From contig JAURBE010000011.1 of NCBI GenBank assembly GCA_030829145.1, forward strand, positions 1 through 32,001: a stretch of DNA of 32,001 bases. Reading direction: 5' to 3'. The notes beneath the pieces are model-generated. The model was given only the letters and a program-made list of their open reading frames with translations, was not told the DNA's origin and did no database searches. Source of the DNA: Verrucomicrobiota bacterium. GTDB lineage: Bacteria; Verrucomicrobiota; Verrucomicrobiia; Opitutales; Coraliomargaritaceae. A program made the position numbers and the translations under genes. Positions within the stretch are counted from its first letter, which is position 1. Every line of letters starts with the position of its first letter. Positions 1 to 7,108 of the stretch are shown here, piece by piece.

Positions 1-71
1 TGGCGTCTGCGCTTGCGCAGGCCAATTTGAGCGACTCCCTTGGCTTCTGGCCGCCGCAAGCGACGACGCCA
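1..71. repeat. Imperfect palindrome in repeat copy 1
   Basis: The arms at 1-17 (TGGCGTCTGCGCTTGCG) and 55-71 (CGCAAGCGACGACGCCA) are reverse complements at 15 of 17 positions. Inside them is a second inverted pair, GCCAA and TTGGC. The structure would fold as a long hairpin beyond the end of the minus-strand gene relic. It lacks a T-run, so it is not a standard intrinsic terminator. It could be a REP-like element or a transcript-stabilising hairpin. Confidence 0.7.
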
Positions 72-93
72 CGTGCCCACCTTTATACTTATT

Positions 94-142
94 TTAGGGC
101 TTGAGTAAGGTCTTACCCAAACGCGGGATTTTATCGTGCTTC
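94..142 (-). pseudogene. Relic: duplicated last 16 codons of the dehydrogenase gene
   Basis: Read on the minus strand, this encodes KHDKIPRLGKTLLKP followed by stop. That is the C-terminus of the intact gene ending at 306, with one residue changed (I to T). The upstream sequence (143-204) no longer matches the gene, although the frame stays open for another 44 codons. It is either the tail of a decayed tandem paralogue or a tail copied along with the adjacent palindrome. Confidence 0.6.
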
Positions 143-204
143 GACACCAATCTGGGTATGATTGCGAAAGTTGTCACAATAATCATCCAAGACTCTGTAC
201 CCGG

Positions 205-275
205 TGGCGTCTGCGCTTGCGCAGGCCAATTTGAGCGACTCCCTTGGCTTCTGGCCGCCGCAAGCGACGACGCCA
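205..275. repeat. Imperfect palindrome in repeat copy 2
   Basis: The arms at 205-221 and 259-275 pair at 15 of 17 positions, the same as in copy 1. The element lies 30 bases beyond the stop codon of the minus-strand dehydrogenase, where a transcript-end hairpin would sit. No T-run follows it on the minus strand. Confidence 0.7.
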
Positions 276-354
276 CGTGCCAACCTTCCCACCTTTATAC
301 TTATTTTAGGGCTTGAGTAAGATCTTACCCAAACGCGGGATTTTATCGTGCTTC
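205..354. repeat. Direct repeat, copy 2 (overlaps the 3' end of the dehydrogenase gene)
   Basis: This is the second copy of the segment at 1-142, offset by 204 bases on the left and 212 on the right. The change in offset comes from 8 extra bases near 277-284. Its right third is the true 3' end of the dehydrogenase gene (306-354). Its left part is the palindrome at 205-275. Confidence 0.9.
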
Positions 355-1286
355 AATGCACGCTCGTACTCTGCAAACGAATACGTTGCCTCCACGGGCA
401 ACTTGAGTGTGCCATCGCGCATCATCGCATAGACTGCATGCATCACCTCATCGAGCCCATTCTTGCCCGCCCGCTGGCACCACTGATCCCACCAAAATCC
501 TACCAGCCGCACATCATTAAAAATCAGATAGCGTGTCGGGAAACGCACCAGATCCCCGACCATGCCCCCGAAAGTCACTTGCGTACCGCTTTCACCCAAA
601 ACTTTAATCTGATGCATCGCACTCTCACCGCCAATCGAATTCAACGCCAAACGGATCGGCTCTCCTTCGGTCAATTGATTAACCTGCTCCACCCAACCAC
701 TGCCCTCTATCACAACATGATCGGCCCCCAACGCCTGTAGCGGCTCGATCAATGCCTCTCGGCGCACCTGACTAATTGTCTTCAGCCCTAGCGCCTTCGC
801 CATCTGTATCACCGACAGCCCGACCGCTGAGTTACCTGCATTCTGCAGGACCCAACTGCCCGGCGCCAAATTCACGATTTTCTTCAATAAGCAATACGCC
901 GTCGGTGGGTTGATAAATGAAATCGCAGCCTGCTCTATCGATACATCCTCAGGCACCGCCAACACATCTGCAGCTGGCATACAGGCAGTCTCTTGCCATG
1001 CTCCCACATCAGGAAATCGCACCCGCGTCCCAACTCCAATACGCGACACTCCGTGGCCTACCGCATCCACAACACCCACACCTTCGCGCCCAGCCACAGC
1101 GGGCAACTCACGCAAGCGCCCATAGCTACCACCGATCATTCCGTAATCCGAGGGATTAATCGTTGCCGCAAGCAGTCGTACTCGGACTTCACCGTCACTC
1201 GGTTCAGGGCGTGCCACTTCCTCCAACTGTAAAACCTCGAGAGGTTTACCGAACGCATGGTGGCAAATCGCTTTTTGTTGTGTCAT
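306..1286 (-). CDS. MDR-family zinc-type dehydrogenase, enoyl-reductase-like (MECR/ETR1 type)
   Basis: This is a medium-chain dehydrogenase/reductase of 326 residues, close to the family's usual 320-340. The N-terminal GroES-like half carries NPSDYGMIGG and LPAVAGREGVGVV. The Rossmann half carries NAGNSAVGLSVIQMAKALG, the cofactor-binding motif, followed by LALNSIGGESA. These features and the NPSDY stretch resemble mitochondrial-type 2-enoyl thioester reductases more than alcohol dehydrogenases. No structural or catalytic zinc cysteines are visible, so it is probably a zinc-free NAD(P)H-dependent enoyl or quinone reductase in the cytoplasm. An ATG at 1286 is chosen over an in-frame TTG at 1322 because family similarity begins just after it. 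Its last 16 codons are duplicated at 94-142. It diverges from the oligopeptidase gene. The substrate is not determined. Confidence 0.85.
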   Translation of the reverse strand: MTQQKAICHHAFGKPLEVLQLEEVARPEPSDGEVRVRLLAATINPSDYGMIGGSYGRLRELPAVAGREGVGVVDAVGHGVSRIGVGTRVRFPDVGAWQETACMPAADVLAVPEDVSIEQAAISFINPPTAYCLLKKIVNLAPGSWVLQNAGNSAVGLSVIQMAKALGLKTISQVRREALIEPLQALGADHVVIEGSGWVEQVNQLTEGEPIRLALNSIGGESAMHQIKVLGESGTQVTFGGMVGDLVRFPTRYLIFNDVRLVGFWWDQWCQRAGKNGLDEVMHAVYAMMRDGTLKLPVEATYSFAEYERALKHDKIPRLGKILLKP

Positions 1287-1560
1287 CTCTTGGTTGCTAG
1301 AGGAATTCAGATCCACCCGCAAAGATTTTTAACCGTTCTTAGTTGCGAAATGAGCGTACTGGGTTGCATCGATCAGTCACTCACACTTTGTTCCTTCACT
1401 TGCCCAAAGGGCAATCAGTTTAATCACCTCTGCGGGGCAAACCACAGACGCTTCGTCATTGATCCGATCTGCATTGCAGTGGGTCCTGTCGTCGACAGGA
1501 TCCTCGGAATCTTGCGATGGACGCTCTATTACACCTTCCAACTTTAACACTTTCCCACCT

Positions 1561-3663
1561 ATGAAACATCCTTTTTTACAAAAAGAATTCGAAATCCGCT
1601 GGTCCTCGCTAACGCCTGACCAAATTGAAACAGACATCACCCAAGCCCTCCACGACGCCCAAGCAGCAGTTGACGCAGTCGCGGCCCGCAATACAGGGAA
1701 CGCGGAGACACTCACCTATGCGAATACGATCGCCGCGCTCGATGACGGGCTCGAAACACTGAACCACGCGTGGGGGCTCGTCAGTCATCTCGACTCAGTC
1801 AACAACAGCCCCGAACTACGCGAAGCGCACAACGCAATGCTGCCTAAAGTCTCCGAATTTTTTGCCAGCATCCCACTCAACGAGACTCTCTGGAAGACCT
1901 TAAAAACCTTCGGCGAAAGTACCGCCGTGAGCAAACTCTCGACTACCAAGCAGCGCTACGTCCACGAAACACTCGCCGACTTTCGAGAGCAAGGTGCCGA
2001 CCTCTCTACTGAGAAAAAGGCCCGCGCTGGCGAAATCCAAAGTAAACTTGCCGAGCTCACGCAAAAATACTCAGAACACTGCCTAGACGCCACCAATGCC
2101 TGGGAAAAAATCATCACCGACGCCGCCGAGCTCGCCGGGCTACCTGAATCAGCCATCGCAGCAGCGAAGCAAAATGCCGAGCAAAAGGAACAAAATGGTT
2201 GGCGCTTCACACTACAGGCTCCCTCATTGATCCCAGTACTCACTTATGCCGATAACGATGCGCTACGCCAAGAACTCTGGCAGGCCTACGCCACCATCGG
2301 TCGTTGCGCGCAGTACAACAATCAAGAACTCGTGCGTGAGATCCTTGAGCTACGCCATGAATTCGCACTACTCGTCGGTCAGGCCAATTTTGCCGATCAC
2401 GTCACCGAGCGCCGCATGGCAGCGTCGGGCAGCGCAGCGCTTAAGTTCGGCGAAGCCATCTTTGCTAAAGTACAGCGCCAATTCACCGACGAACTCAACG
2501 CACTGCGTCAATACAAAGCCACAGCCACCGGCCAGTCATCCGAACTGCTCGAACCATGGGAAACAAGCTACTGGGCCGAAAAGCAGCGTAAGGCGAATTA
2601 CGATTTCGACGAGGAGGCGCTGCGCCCCTATTTCCCGATCGACCGGGTCATCTCCGGCATGTTCGACATCGCACAACAACTCTTCGGCCTGCGCATCGAA
2701 GCGCGCGAGACCCAATTCGTAGCCCCCGCCTCAAGTCTCAGCTCTCCCCCTGCTTCTCTCCCCGAAGTCTGGCATCCGGAAGTCAAATTTTACGACCTGT
2801 TCGATGCTGCAAGCAATGAGCATCTGGGTTCCTTCTACGCCGACTGGCATCCGCGTGAAGCGAAGCGCGGAGGCGCTTGGATGAACTACTTAATTACAGG
2901 TAACCGCGACGCATCTAACGGAGCCCGCACTCCGCACCTAGGGCTCATCTGTGGCAATATGACGCCGCCAGTTGGAGATCAACCCGCGCTGCTCAACCAC
3001 CGTGAAGTCGAAACCATCTTCCACGAATTCGGCCACCTGCTACACCACCTCTGCGGCGAGGTCGAAGTAAAGTCGCTGAACGGCGTCAACGTGCCATGGG
3101 ACTTCGTCGAGCTACCCTCGCAAATCATGGAAAACTGGTGCTGGGACCGCGACAGCCTCGACCTGTTTGCGCGTCATCACGAAACCGGTGAAACAATTCC
3201 CGAAGACTTGTTTAATAAGATGCTCGCCGCCCGCAACTACATGAAAGCCAGTGCCAACGTGCGCCAACTCTCCTTCGGCAAGATGGACCTTGAGCTGCAC
3301 ATCAACTGGCCGCGGTCGAATGAGAAAGACCTCGACGCCTTCATCAAGCAACAACTGCAAGGCTATACTGCGGACTATAAAACCGAACCGAAATCAAACG
3401 TCTTTAATTTCAGCCACCTATTCAGCAGTCCCACTGGTTATGCTGCTGGCTACTACAGCTATAAGTGGGCCGAAGTACTCGATGCCGACGCCTTCACTCG
3501 CTTTCAGCAAGAAGGTATCCTTAATGTGAATACAGGCCGCTCGTTCCGCAGCGAAATCCTCGCGAAGGGTAACTCCGCAGACCCGGCACTACTGTTTAAA
3601 AATTTCATGGGCCGCGCACCCGATCCGGATGCATTACTACGCCGCGATGGCTTGATCGACTAA
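1561..3663 (+). CDS. prlC: M3-family zinc oligopeptidase (oligopeptidase A type)
   Basis: This 700-residue protein is about the size of E. coli oligopeptidase A (PrlC, 680), a cytoplasmic metallopeptidase that clears short peptides and cleaved signal peptides. The zinc site is complete: HEFGH at 488-492 gives His488, Glu489 and His492, and Glu517 lies 29 residues after the first His in DFVELPSQIMENW, the family spacing. The C-terminus has the SPTGYAAGYYSYKWAEVLDAD signature (about 623-643), which shapes the substrate cleft. The start is the ATG at 1561. An in-frame TTG at 1459 would add 34 residues unlike the family. The leader is pyrimidine-rich with no Shine-Dalgarno. The gene converges on nudC with an 8-base gap, so the two messages probably overlap at their 3' ends. 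A related M3 peptidase name such as Dcp is possible, but length and motifs favour PrlC. Confidence 0.93.
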   Translation: MKHPFLQKEFEIRWSSLTPDQIETDITQALHDAQAAVDAVAARNTGNAETLTYANTIAALDDGLETLNHAWGLVSHLDSVNNSPELREAHNAMLPKVSEFFASIPLNETLWKTLKTFGESTAVSKLSTTKQRYVHETLADFREQGADLSTEKKARAGEIQSKLAELTQKYSEHCLDATNAWEKIITDAAELAGLPESAIAAAKQNAEQKEQNGWRFTLQAPSLIPVLTYADNDALRQELWQAYATIGRCAQYNNQELVREILELRHEFALLVGQANFADHVTERRMAASGSAALKFGEAIFAKVQRQFTDELNALRQYKATATGQSSELLEPWETSYWAEKQRKANYDFDEEALRPYFPIDRVISGMFDIAQQLFGLRIEARETQFVAPASSLSSPPASLPEVWHPEVKFYDLFDAASNEHLGSFYADWHPREAKRGGAWMNYLITGNRDASNGARTPHLGLICGNMTPPVGDQPALLNHREVETIFHEFGHLLHHLCGEVEVKSLNGVNVPWDFVELPSQIMENWCWDRDSLDLFARHHETGETIPEDLFNKMLAARNYMKASANVRQLSFGKMDLELHINWPRSNEKDLDAFIKQQLQGYTADYKTEPKSNVFNFSHLFSSPTGYAAGYYSYKWAEVLDADAFTRFQQEGILNVNTGRSFRSEILAKGNSADPALLFKNFMGRAPDPDALLRRDGLID

Positions 3664-3671
3664 ACGGCCAC

Positions 3672-4562
3672 TTACCCGCGCGCCAACCAATCTTGAATCA
3701 AGCGATACGCGATCGATGTCGAATGTGGCAGCATCTCTGGATGCGCCCGCACATATTCGCGCGTATACCAGTCTGCGGCCTCGAGCTCATCCGCACTCAG
3801 ATCGAGTTGCGTGCTCAACGCGCGCGCAGTAAAGCCCAACATTAGTGAGTTTGGAAACAACCATGCCTGTGAGGAGTGATAGGTAATGCCCTCCACGACC
3901 AAGCCCACCTCCTCGTGCACCTCGCGTGCTACCGCCGCTTCGAGGGATTCACCTGGCTCCACGAACCCTGCCAATACTGAATACATTGCATCAGGCCAGC
4001 GACTTTGGCGCCCTAGCAAGCAGCGTTCTTCATGCTCTATTAGCACAATGACCGCGGGGTCCATATTGGGGAAAAACTGTTGCCCACAGGCCTCGTCAGA
4101 GCAACGGCGCAAGTGCCCACCATTTTCAACCCGAGTCGCACTTCCACAACTTCCGCAGAGTTGATGGCGCCGATGCCAAAACCCCATGAACGCTGCGAGT
4201 GCATATACATCCCGAAGCCTCGTTTGTGCCATCGCCACACCAGCAAGATATGCTTCAAAGAAGCCGTCAAACGCGCCCTCGACTTGCTTGGCTTGCTCAG
4301 GCTGGGGGACTACCACTACGAAATATGAGCGTCCATCTACCTGACCCAAAAAGATTGGTTCCAACCACTCATCCAGCACCTCACTCACCGCTTTAAGCGT
4401 CACCCAAAGCGGCTCACCAGTGCCATCCGTACGGGTCAGCAACTGTGAGCCCGCAGCAACTAGCACCTCGCCACCTGCAGACTGCGCCGCCAACCACTCT
4501 GATCGCTCACGGCACACCGAAGCACGATCAATAAAATAAGGAGACTCTAGGCAACGTTGCAT
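3672..4562 (-). CDS. nudC: NAD(+) diphosphatase / NADH pyrophosphatase (Nudix)
   Basis: The 296-residue protein is a NudC-type Nudix hydrolase. It splits NAD(H) to NMN(H) and AMP and, in E. coli, removes NAD caps from RNA. A four-cysteine zinc ribbon is present (Cys136, Cys139, Cys154, Cys159). The Nudix box spans 199-221, with GFVEPGESLEAA followed by REVHEEVGL, so all the metal-binding glutamates are kept. The NAD-specificity motif that follows reads SQAWLFPNS where SQPWPFPxS is usual, so two prolines are replaced. The ATG at 4562 is chosen. A longer frame to 4652 would overlap the upstream exonuclease gene and adds nothing family-like. The gene begins 7 bases after the exonuclease stop, so the two are probably co-transcribed. 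No Shine-Dalgarno is visible. Confidence 0.93.
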   Translation of the reverse strand: MQRCLESPYFIDRASVCRERSEWLAAQSAGGEVLVAAGSQLLTRTDGTGEPLWVTLKAVSEVLDEWLEPIFLGQVDGRSYFVVVVPQPEQAKQVEGAFDGFFEAYLAGVAMAQTRLRDVYALAAFMGFWHRRHQLCGSCGSATRVENGGHLRRCSDEACGQQFFPNMDPAVIVLIEHEERCLLGRQSRWPDAMYSVLAGFVEPGESLEAAVAREVHEEVGLVVEGITYHSSQAWLFPNSLMLGFTARALSTQLDLSADELEAADWYTREYVRAHPEMLPHSTSIAYRLIQDWLARG

Positions 4563-4569
4563 CGGCACA

Positions 4570-5040
4570 CTATCCACGCAAGTGTCGTAAATACAACTCC
4601 GCGCAAGCTTTCGCATCGGACAATGCATCGTGATGATCGAGTGCAATGCCATACTCCTCGCAGAGTATGTTCAGCTTCTTCTTATAAATTTTATAAGTGC
4701 ACTGCGGCTCATAAATGGGCGCTTCCATGCCGTAAAAATCGAGTGCCTTACGTAGGCAGGAGAAATCAAACGCGCCATTATGCGCGACTAACGTACGGCC
4801 CTCAATATAGCCGCGAATCTGCGGCCAGACCGCGTTAAAAAACGGCGCATTATAAGTATCCACCTCGGACAGCCCATGCACATTGGTATTCCAATAGCTG
4901 TAGCTATTGTCCGGCGGCTGCACCAGTAGGCTGAGCGCCTCAACCACGTCTCCTCGCTCCACTCGTACCAACCCAATCTGACAGATGCTGGAGCGCGCGG
5001 GCTGTGCGGTTTCAAAATCTATCGCGGTAAAAGTAGGCAT
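4570..5040 (-). CDS. DEDDh 3'-5' exonuclease (DnaQ/epsilon-like)
   Basis: This 156-residue protein is little more than an RNase-T/DnaQ exonuclease fold. All five DEDDh catalytic positions can be placed: Asp8 and Glu10 in AIDFET, Asp92 in HNGAFDFSCL, and His137 and Asp142 in HDALSDAKA. It removes nucleotides from 3' ends of DNA or RNA with two metal ions. It is a free-standing exonuclease of the DNA polymerase III epsilon superfamily and lacks the epsilon C-terminal polymerase-binding tail, so it may be an accessory repair or RNA-trimming enzyme rather than the replicative proofreader. The ATG at 5040 starts directly at the conserved core, and a TTG at 5052 is the alternative. It lies just upstream of nudC on the same strand, in a possible two-gene nucleic-acid clean-up operon. 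Confidence 0.88.
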   Translation of the reverse strand: MPTFTAIDFETAQPARSSICQIGLVRVERGDVVEALSLLVQPPDNSYSYWNTNVHGLSEVDTYNAPFFNAVWPQIRGYIEGRTLVAHNGAFDFSCLRKALDFYGMEAPIYEPQCTYKIYKKKLNILCEEYGIALDHHDALSDAKACAELYLRHLRG

Positions 5041-5164
5041 AGCCACCAACAAGCGAAGTATCTACATCTATGGCAATGGGATTATGTGACCAACGCATCC
5101 TATCTAGTTACGAAACAGCAAGGAGAGTTTGGTATCCGCGCTAACAGAGTCAGCGGCAAGACAC

Positions 5165-5199
5165 TTGACAGCAAAATAATTTGATGCTTTGATGCAACA
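5165..5199 (+). promoter_or_regulatory. vapBC promoter and candidate operator; message probably leaderless
   Basis: TTGACA at 5165-5170 is a perfect -35 box. After 17 bases comes TTTGAT at 5188-5193, matching four of six -10 positions. The vapB ATG begins at 5200, six bases past the -10 box, so transcription should start at or next to the start codon. An exact tandem repeat of TTTGATGC (5180-5187 and 5188-5195) covers the -10 box and is a candidate binding site for the VapB-VapC complex. The promoter call is seen in sequence; the operator role is inferred. Confidence 0.55.
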
Positions 5200-5478
5200 A
5201 TGCGGACCACAGTCACATTAGACCCTGACGTTGAGCAATATATTCGGGTAGCCTGCCAAAAGCGGCGCAAAAGTTTCAAATATGTACTCAACGACGCACT
5301 GCGTGAATCACTGAAGCCAACGAGGACAAAACAAACACTCCTCCCGCCACGCTCGATGGGGCTCTCAGCAGGCATTGACCCCAGGCGTTTAAGTGACCTC
5401 GCCGATGAGCTCGAAGCGGATGCCTTCCTCGCAGCAGAAAGTCAGGCAACTTATCGGCCTAACACCTCTGGCAAATGA
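5200..5478 (+). CDS. vapB: VapB-type antitoxin
   Basis: This 92-residue protein starts RTTVTLDPDVEQYIR, the beta-strand and first helix of a ribbon-helix-helix-like antitoxin, followed by a second helix (about 25-40) that would complete the DNA-binding dimer. The C-terminal part (LSDLADELEADAFLAAE) is acidic and helical, as expected of a tail that occludes the toxin active site. Its stop overlaps the start of the PIN-domain gene by four bases (ATGA), so translation is coupled and the pair is a typical type II toxin-antitoxin operon. Antitoxins of this kind usually repress their own promoter, and the TTTGATGC tandem repeat just upstream is a likely target. The family is recognised by layout and N-terminus; the exact antitoxin subfamily is uncertain. 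Confidence 0.8.
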   Translation: MRTTVTLDPDVEQYIRVACQKRRKSFKYVLNDALRESLKPTRTKQTLLPPRSMGLSAGIDPRRLSDLADELEADAFLAAESQATYRPNTSGK

Positions 5479-5906
5479 TCTTACCCGATGCCAACCTGCT
5501 ACTGTATGCGGTCAACACTGACAGTATGGATCACAGCAACGCCCTAAAATGGTGGGAGGAATTGATCGAAAGCGGCGCCGCAGTCGGTCTCTACACAGGC
5601 GTCGTATTTGCATTTGTGCGCTTGTCTACCAATCGCCGCGTGTTTCAACAACCATTGAGCACGCAAGAGGCATTTGCCTATGTGCAGAATTGGCTCAGTT
5701 TCCCGGCGGTCAGTTTCGTGGATGCTGAATTGGAGGATCTCGCCACCGCGGAAATGTTACTCACCGCAGCAGGCACCTGCGCAAACTTGGTGAGCGATGC
5801 GCAAATCGCCGCAGTCGCGCTTAGGCTTAAGGGTACAGTGCACAGCGCCGATGCCGACTTCGCTCGCTTCCCAAAAGTCAAATGGCGCAATCCGCTAAAC
5901 GTATGA
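5475..5906 (+). CDS. vapC: VapC-type PIN-domain ribonuclease toxin
   Basis: This 143-residue PIN domain is of the kind expanded in Mycobacterium tuberculosis. It opens with ILPDANLLLYA (Asp5), has HSNALKWWEEL near 20-30 and LSTNRRVFQQPLS near 50-62, and ends with SDAQIAA (Asp108) and SADADFARFP (Asp126 and Asp128), then WRNPL. These acidic residues form the metal-dependent RNase site, which in characterised VapCs cuts tRNA or rRNA. The glutamate usual in the second conserved motif of other PIN toxins is not at its expected place (GVVFAFVRLST), which is normal for this subfamily. The ATG overlaps the vapB stop. The gene is intact and probably active, balanced by VapB. It converges on the CPBP protease gene. 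Confidence 0.9.
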   Translation: MILPDANLLLYAVNTDSMDHSNALKWWEELIESGAAVGLYTGVVFAFVRLSTNRRVFQQPLSTQEAFAYVQNWLSFPAVSFVDAELEDLATAEMLLTAAGTCANLVSDAQIAAVALRLKGTVHSADADFARFPKVKWRNPLNV

Positions 5907-5908
5907 AC

Positions 5909-5933
5909 AAGCAGCGGCAGCAGCCTGCTGCTT
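5909..5933. terminator. GC-rich hairpin between convergent vapC and CPBP protease genes
   Basis: AAGCAGC at 5909-5915 and GCTGCTT at 5927-5933 form a 7-base-pair stem between two convergent stop codons. There is no clear T-run on either side, so it is at best a weak or factor-dependent end signal. Confidence 0.3.
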
Positions 5934-5942
5934 TGACTGCAG

Positions 5943-6548
5943 CTAAAAAATAATAAAGCCCTGCGCCCACTTGACTCCAAACACTCCTAAGTTACTTGCG
6001 GCATGAGCCAGCATGCAGGGAAAGATGGATCGGTTCTTGTTCCACGGCGCAAAGCGCAGCGCGTAAAACCACAACGAATTAGCCAACAAAATCGACGTGC
6101 TAAAAAAACCCTTCTCGGTCAGCGTCAAATGAAAGCCATTATCCATGCTCCAGAGGTGCGGGTGGATGAGCGCAAATAATAGCGAATAAGCGACGCAACT
6201 ACTGATGAGTGCCACGCGCCCCTTATTTTCGACTACAAGATAGCCGCGAAAGATTACCTCTTCAACGATACCAGCGCCGAGACTCGCAAAGACGAAATAC
6301 CAAACCATGTCGCTCTGCTCCGCCGAAATACCCAGTGCGATTTCACCACCAGTCTCGGCCGCTAGAATCAGCAGCGCTCCAATAATCCCGATTACAAGTA
6401 TGGCCAGCGATGGCGAAGTCGCCCCAGGCAAGGCACCGCGCGAGGCTTCCCCCGATTTTTTCCATTGTTGAAGATCACCCCAATACAAATTACCCACGTA
6501 GGCGGCAATGCCGACGTAGAGTATGACCATCACAGGTGATTCGTCCAT
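5943..6548 (-). CDS. CPBP-family intramembrane metalloprotease
   Basis: This 201-residue hydrophobic protein has about six membrane segments (near 6-24, 46-65, 82-100, 112-130, 150-168 and 176-198). The CPBP/CAAX-protease motifs are all present: the EExxxR motif (Glu96, Glu97, Arg101 in VEEVIFRGYL), a His in ALIHPH (His129), and HAASN near the end (His182, Asn186). Proteins of this family are glutamate intramembrane proteases. Bacterial members act in bacteriocin self-immunity, protein maturation or unknown roles, and no target is suggested by the neighbours. It is shorter than many members and has no signal peptide distinct from its first helix. It starts at an ATG with no Shine-Dalgarno, downstream of the dUTPase gene on the same strand across a 65-base gap. 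Confidence 0.87.
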   Translation of the reverse strand: MDESPVMVILYVGIAAYVGNLYWGDLQQWKKSGEASRGALPGATSPSLAILVIGIIGALLILAAETGGEIALGISAEQSDMVWYFVFASLGAGIVEEVIFRGYLVVENKGRVALISSCVAYSLLFALIHPHLWSMDNGFHLTLTEKGFFSTSILLANSLWFYALRFAPWNKNRSIFPCMLAHAASNLGVFGVKWAQGFIIF

Positions 6549-6613
6549 TTCAGTAGAGAAGCGTTGTGACTGGGTGCTTCATCAGCAAACAAAAGACAAC
6601 AGCAACTACTCGC

Positions 6614-6985
6614 TTAAATATGCCGTGAATCGTCCTCGTCCTTCTCGGAGTAACCACTGTCTTGGCGGTCATGATTGACCTTATTCTTTTTCGTATAAGC
6701 TGCGTGTACATCCTCTGGAGTCATACCGAGGACCTGCGCCAGAGAGATCAGAAAGTGAAACAAGTCGACCACTTCGACCTTGGCATTTTGCTCGTCAAAC
6801 TCCTGATACTTCGCCCACCACTTCCAAGGCACCGAATCAATGAGTTCCGACATTTCCTGCTGCATCGCCCGCGTGTAGTTTAAGACCCATTTGGTCTTAT
6901 CCTCCTGCGTCATGCCATCGGTATCCACACCAATGCGTTTGTTAAGTGCGTCCTGTAGGTCAAAAAGTTCGTCAAGTTTATCCAT
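6614..6985 (-). CDS. Dimeric-type dUTPase / all-alpha NTP pyrophosphatase
   Basis: This 123-residue all-helical protein has the metal-binding signature of dimeric dUTPases: EMSELIDSVPWKWW (Glu44, Glu47) and KVEVVDLFHFLI (Glu71, Asp74), followed by KKNKVNHDRQDSGY (99-112), which closes the nucleotide site. The enzyme hydrolyses dUTP to dUMP, keeping uracil out of DNA and feeding thymidylate synthesis. It belongs to the MazG-related superfamily and is unrelated to the trimeric Dut found in most bacteria. The last 12 residues are acidic and probably disordered. The ATG at 6985 directly precedes the conserved region. It diverges from the SNF2 helicase gene. dUTP as substrate is inferred from the motifs; related dCTP or general NTP activity is possible. 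Confidence 0.82.
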   Translation of the reverse strand: MDKLDELFDLQDALNKRIGVDTDGMTQEDKTKWVLNYTRAMQQEMSELIDSVPWKWWAKYQEFDEQNAKVEVVDLFHFLISLAQVLGMTPEDVHAAYTKKNKVNHDRQDSGYSEKDEDDSRHI

Positions 6986-7108
6986 ACACTATGCCTAGGC
7001 ACGCAGTATCTCTCAAGCAAGTGCAAAGAGGTATCCGCGTGACACCGCCGCAGCGGTCTGTTCTTCTCAGCACTCAGGTCTCCCAGCTCAGCTTTCAGCC
7101 TTCTCTTC

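Larger units (their letters stand above)
1..142. repeat. Direct repeat, copy 1 (duplicated gene tail plus palindrome)
   Basis: This stretch matches 205-354 almost perfectly. One base differs (g at 110, a at 322), and copy 2 carries 8 extra bases just after its palindrome. The copy starts at the first base of the window, so its true left end is not visible. It holds a palindrome (1-71) and, at 94-142 on the minus strand, the last 16 codons of the dehydrogenase gene that ends at 306. The near identity suggests a recent or conserved duplication. Confidence 0.9.

Noticed and set aside
348-740. 130-residue plus-strand frame opposite the dehydrogenase
   Set aside because: It is antisense to a well-supported gene, with no family-like sequence.
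1459-1560. Upstream TTG start for the oligopeptidase
   Set aside because: The added 34 residues resemble nothing in the family, and the ATG at 1561 gives the usual length.
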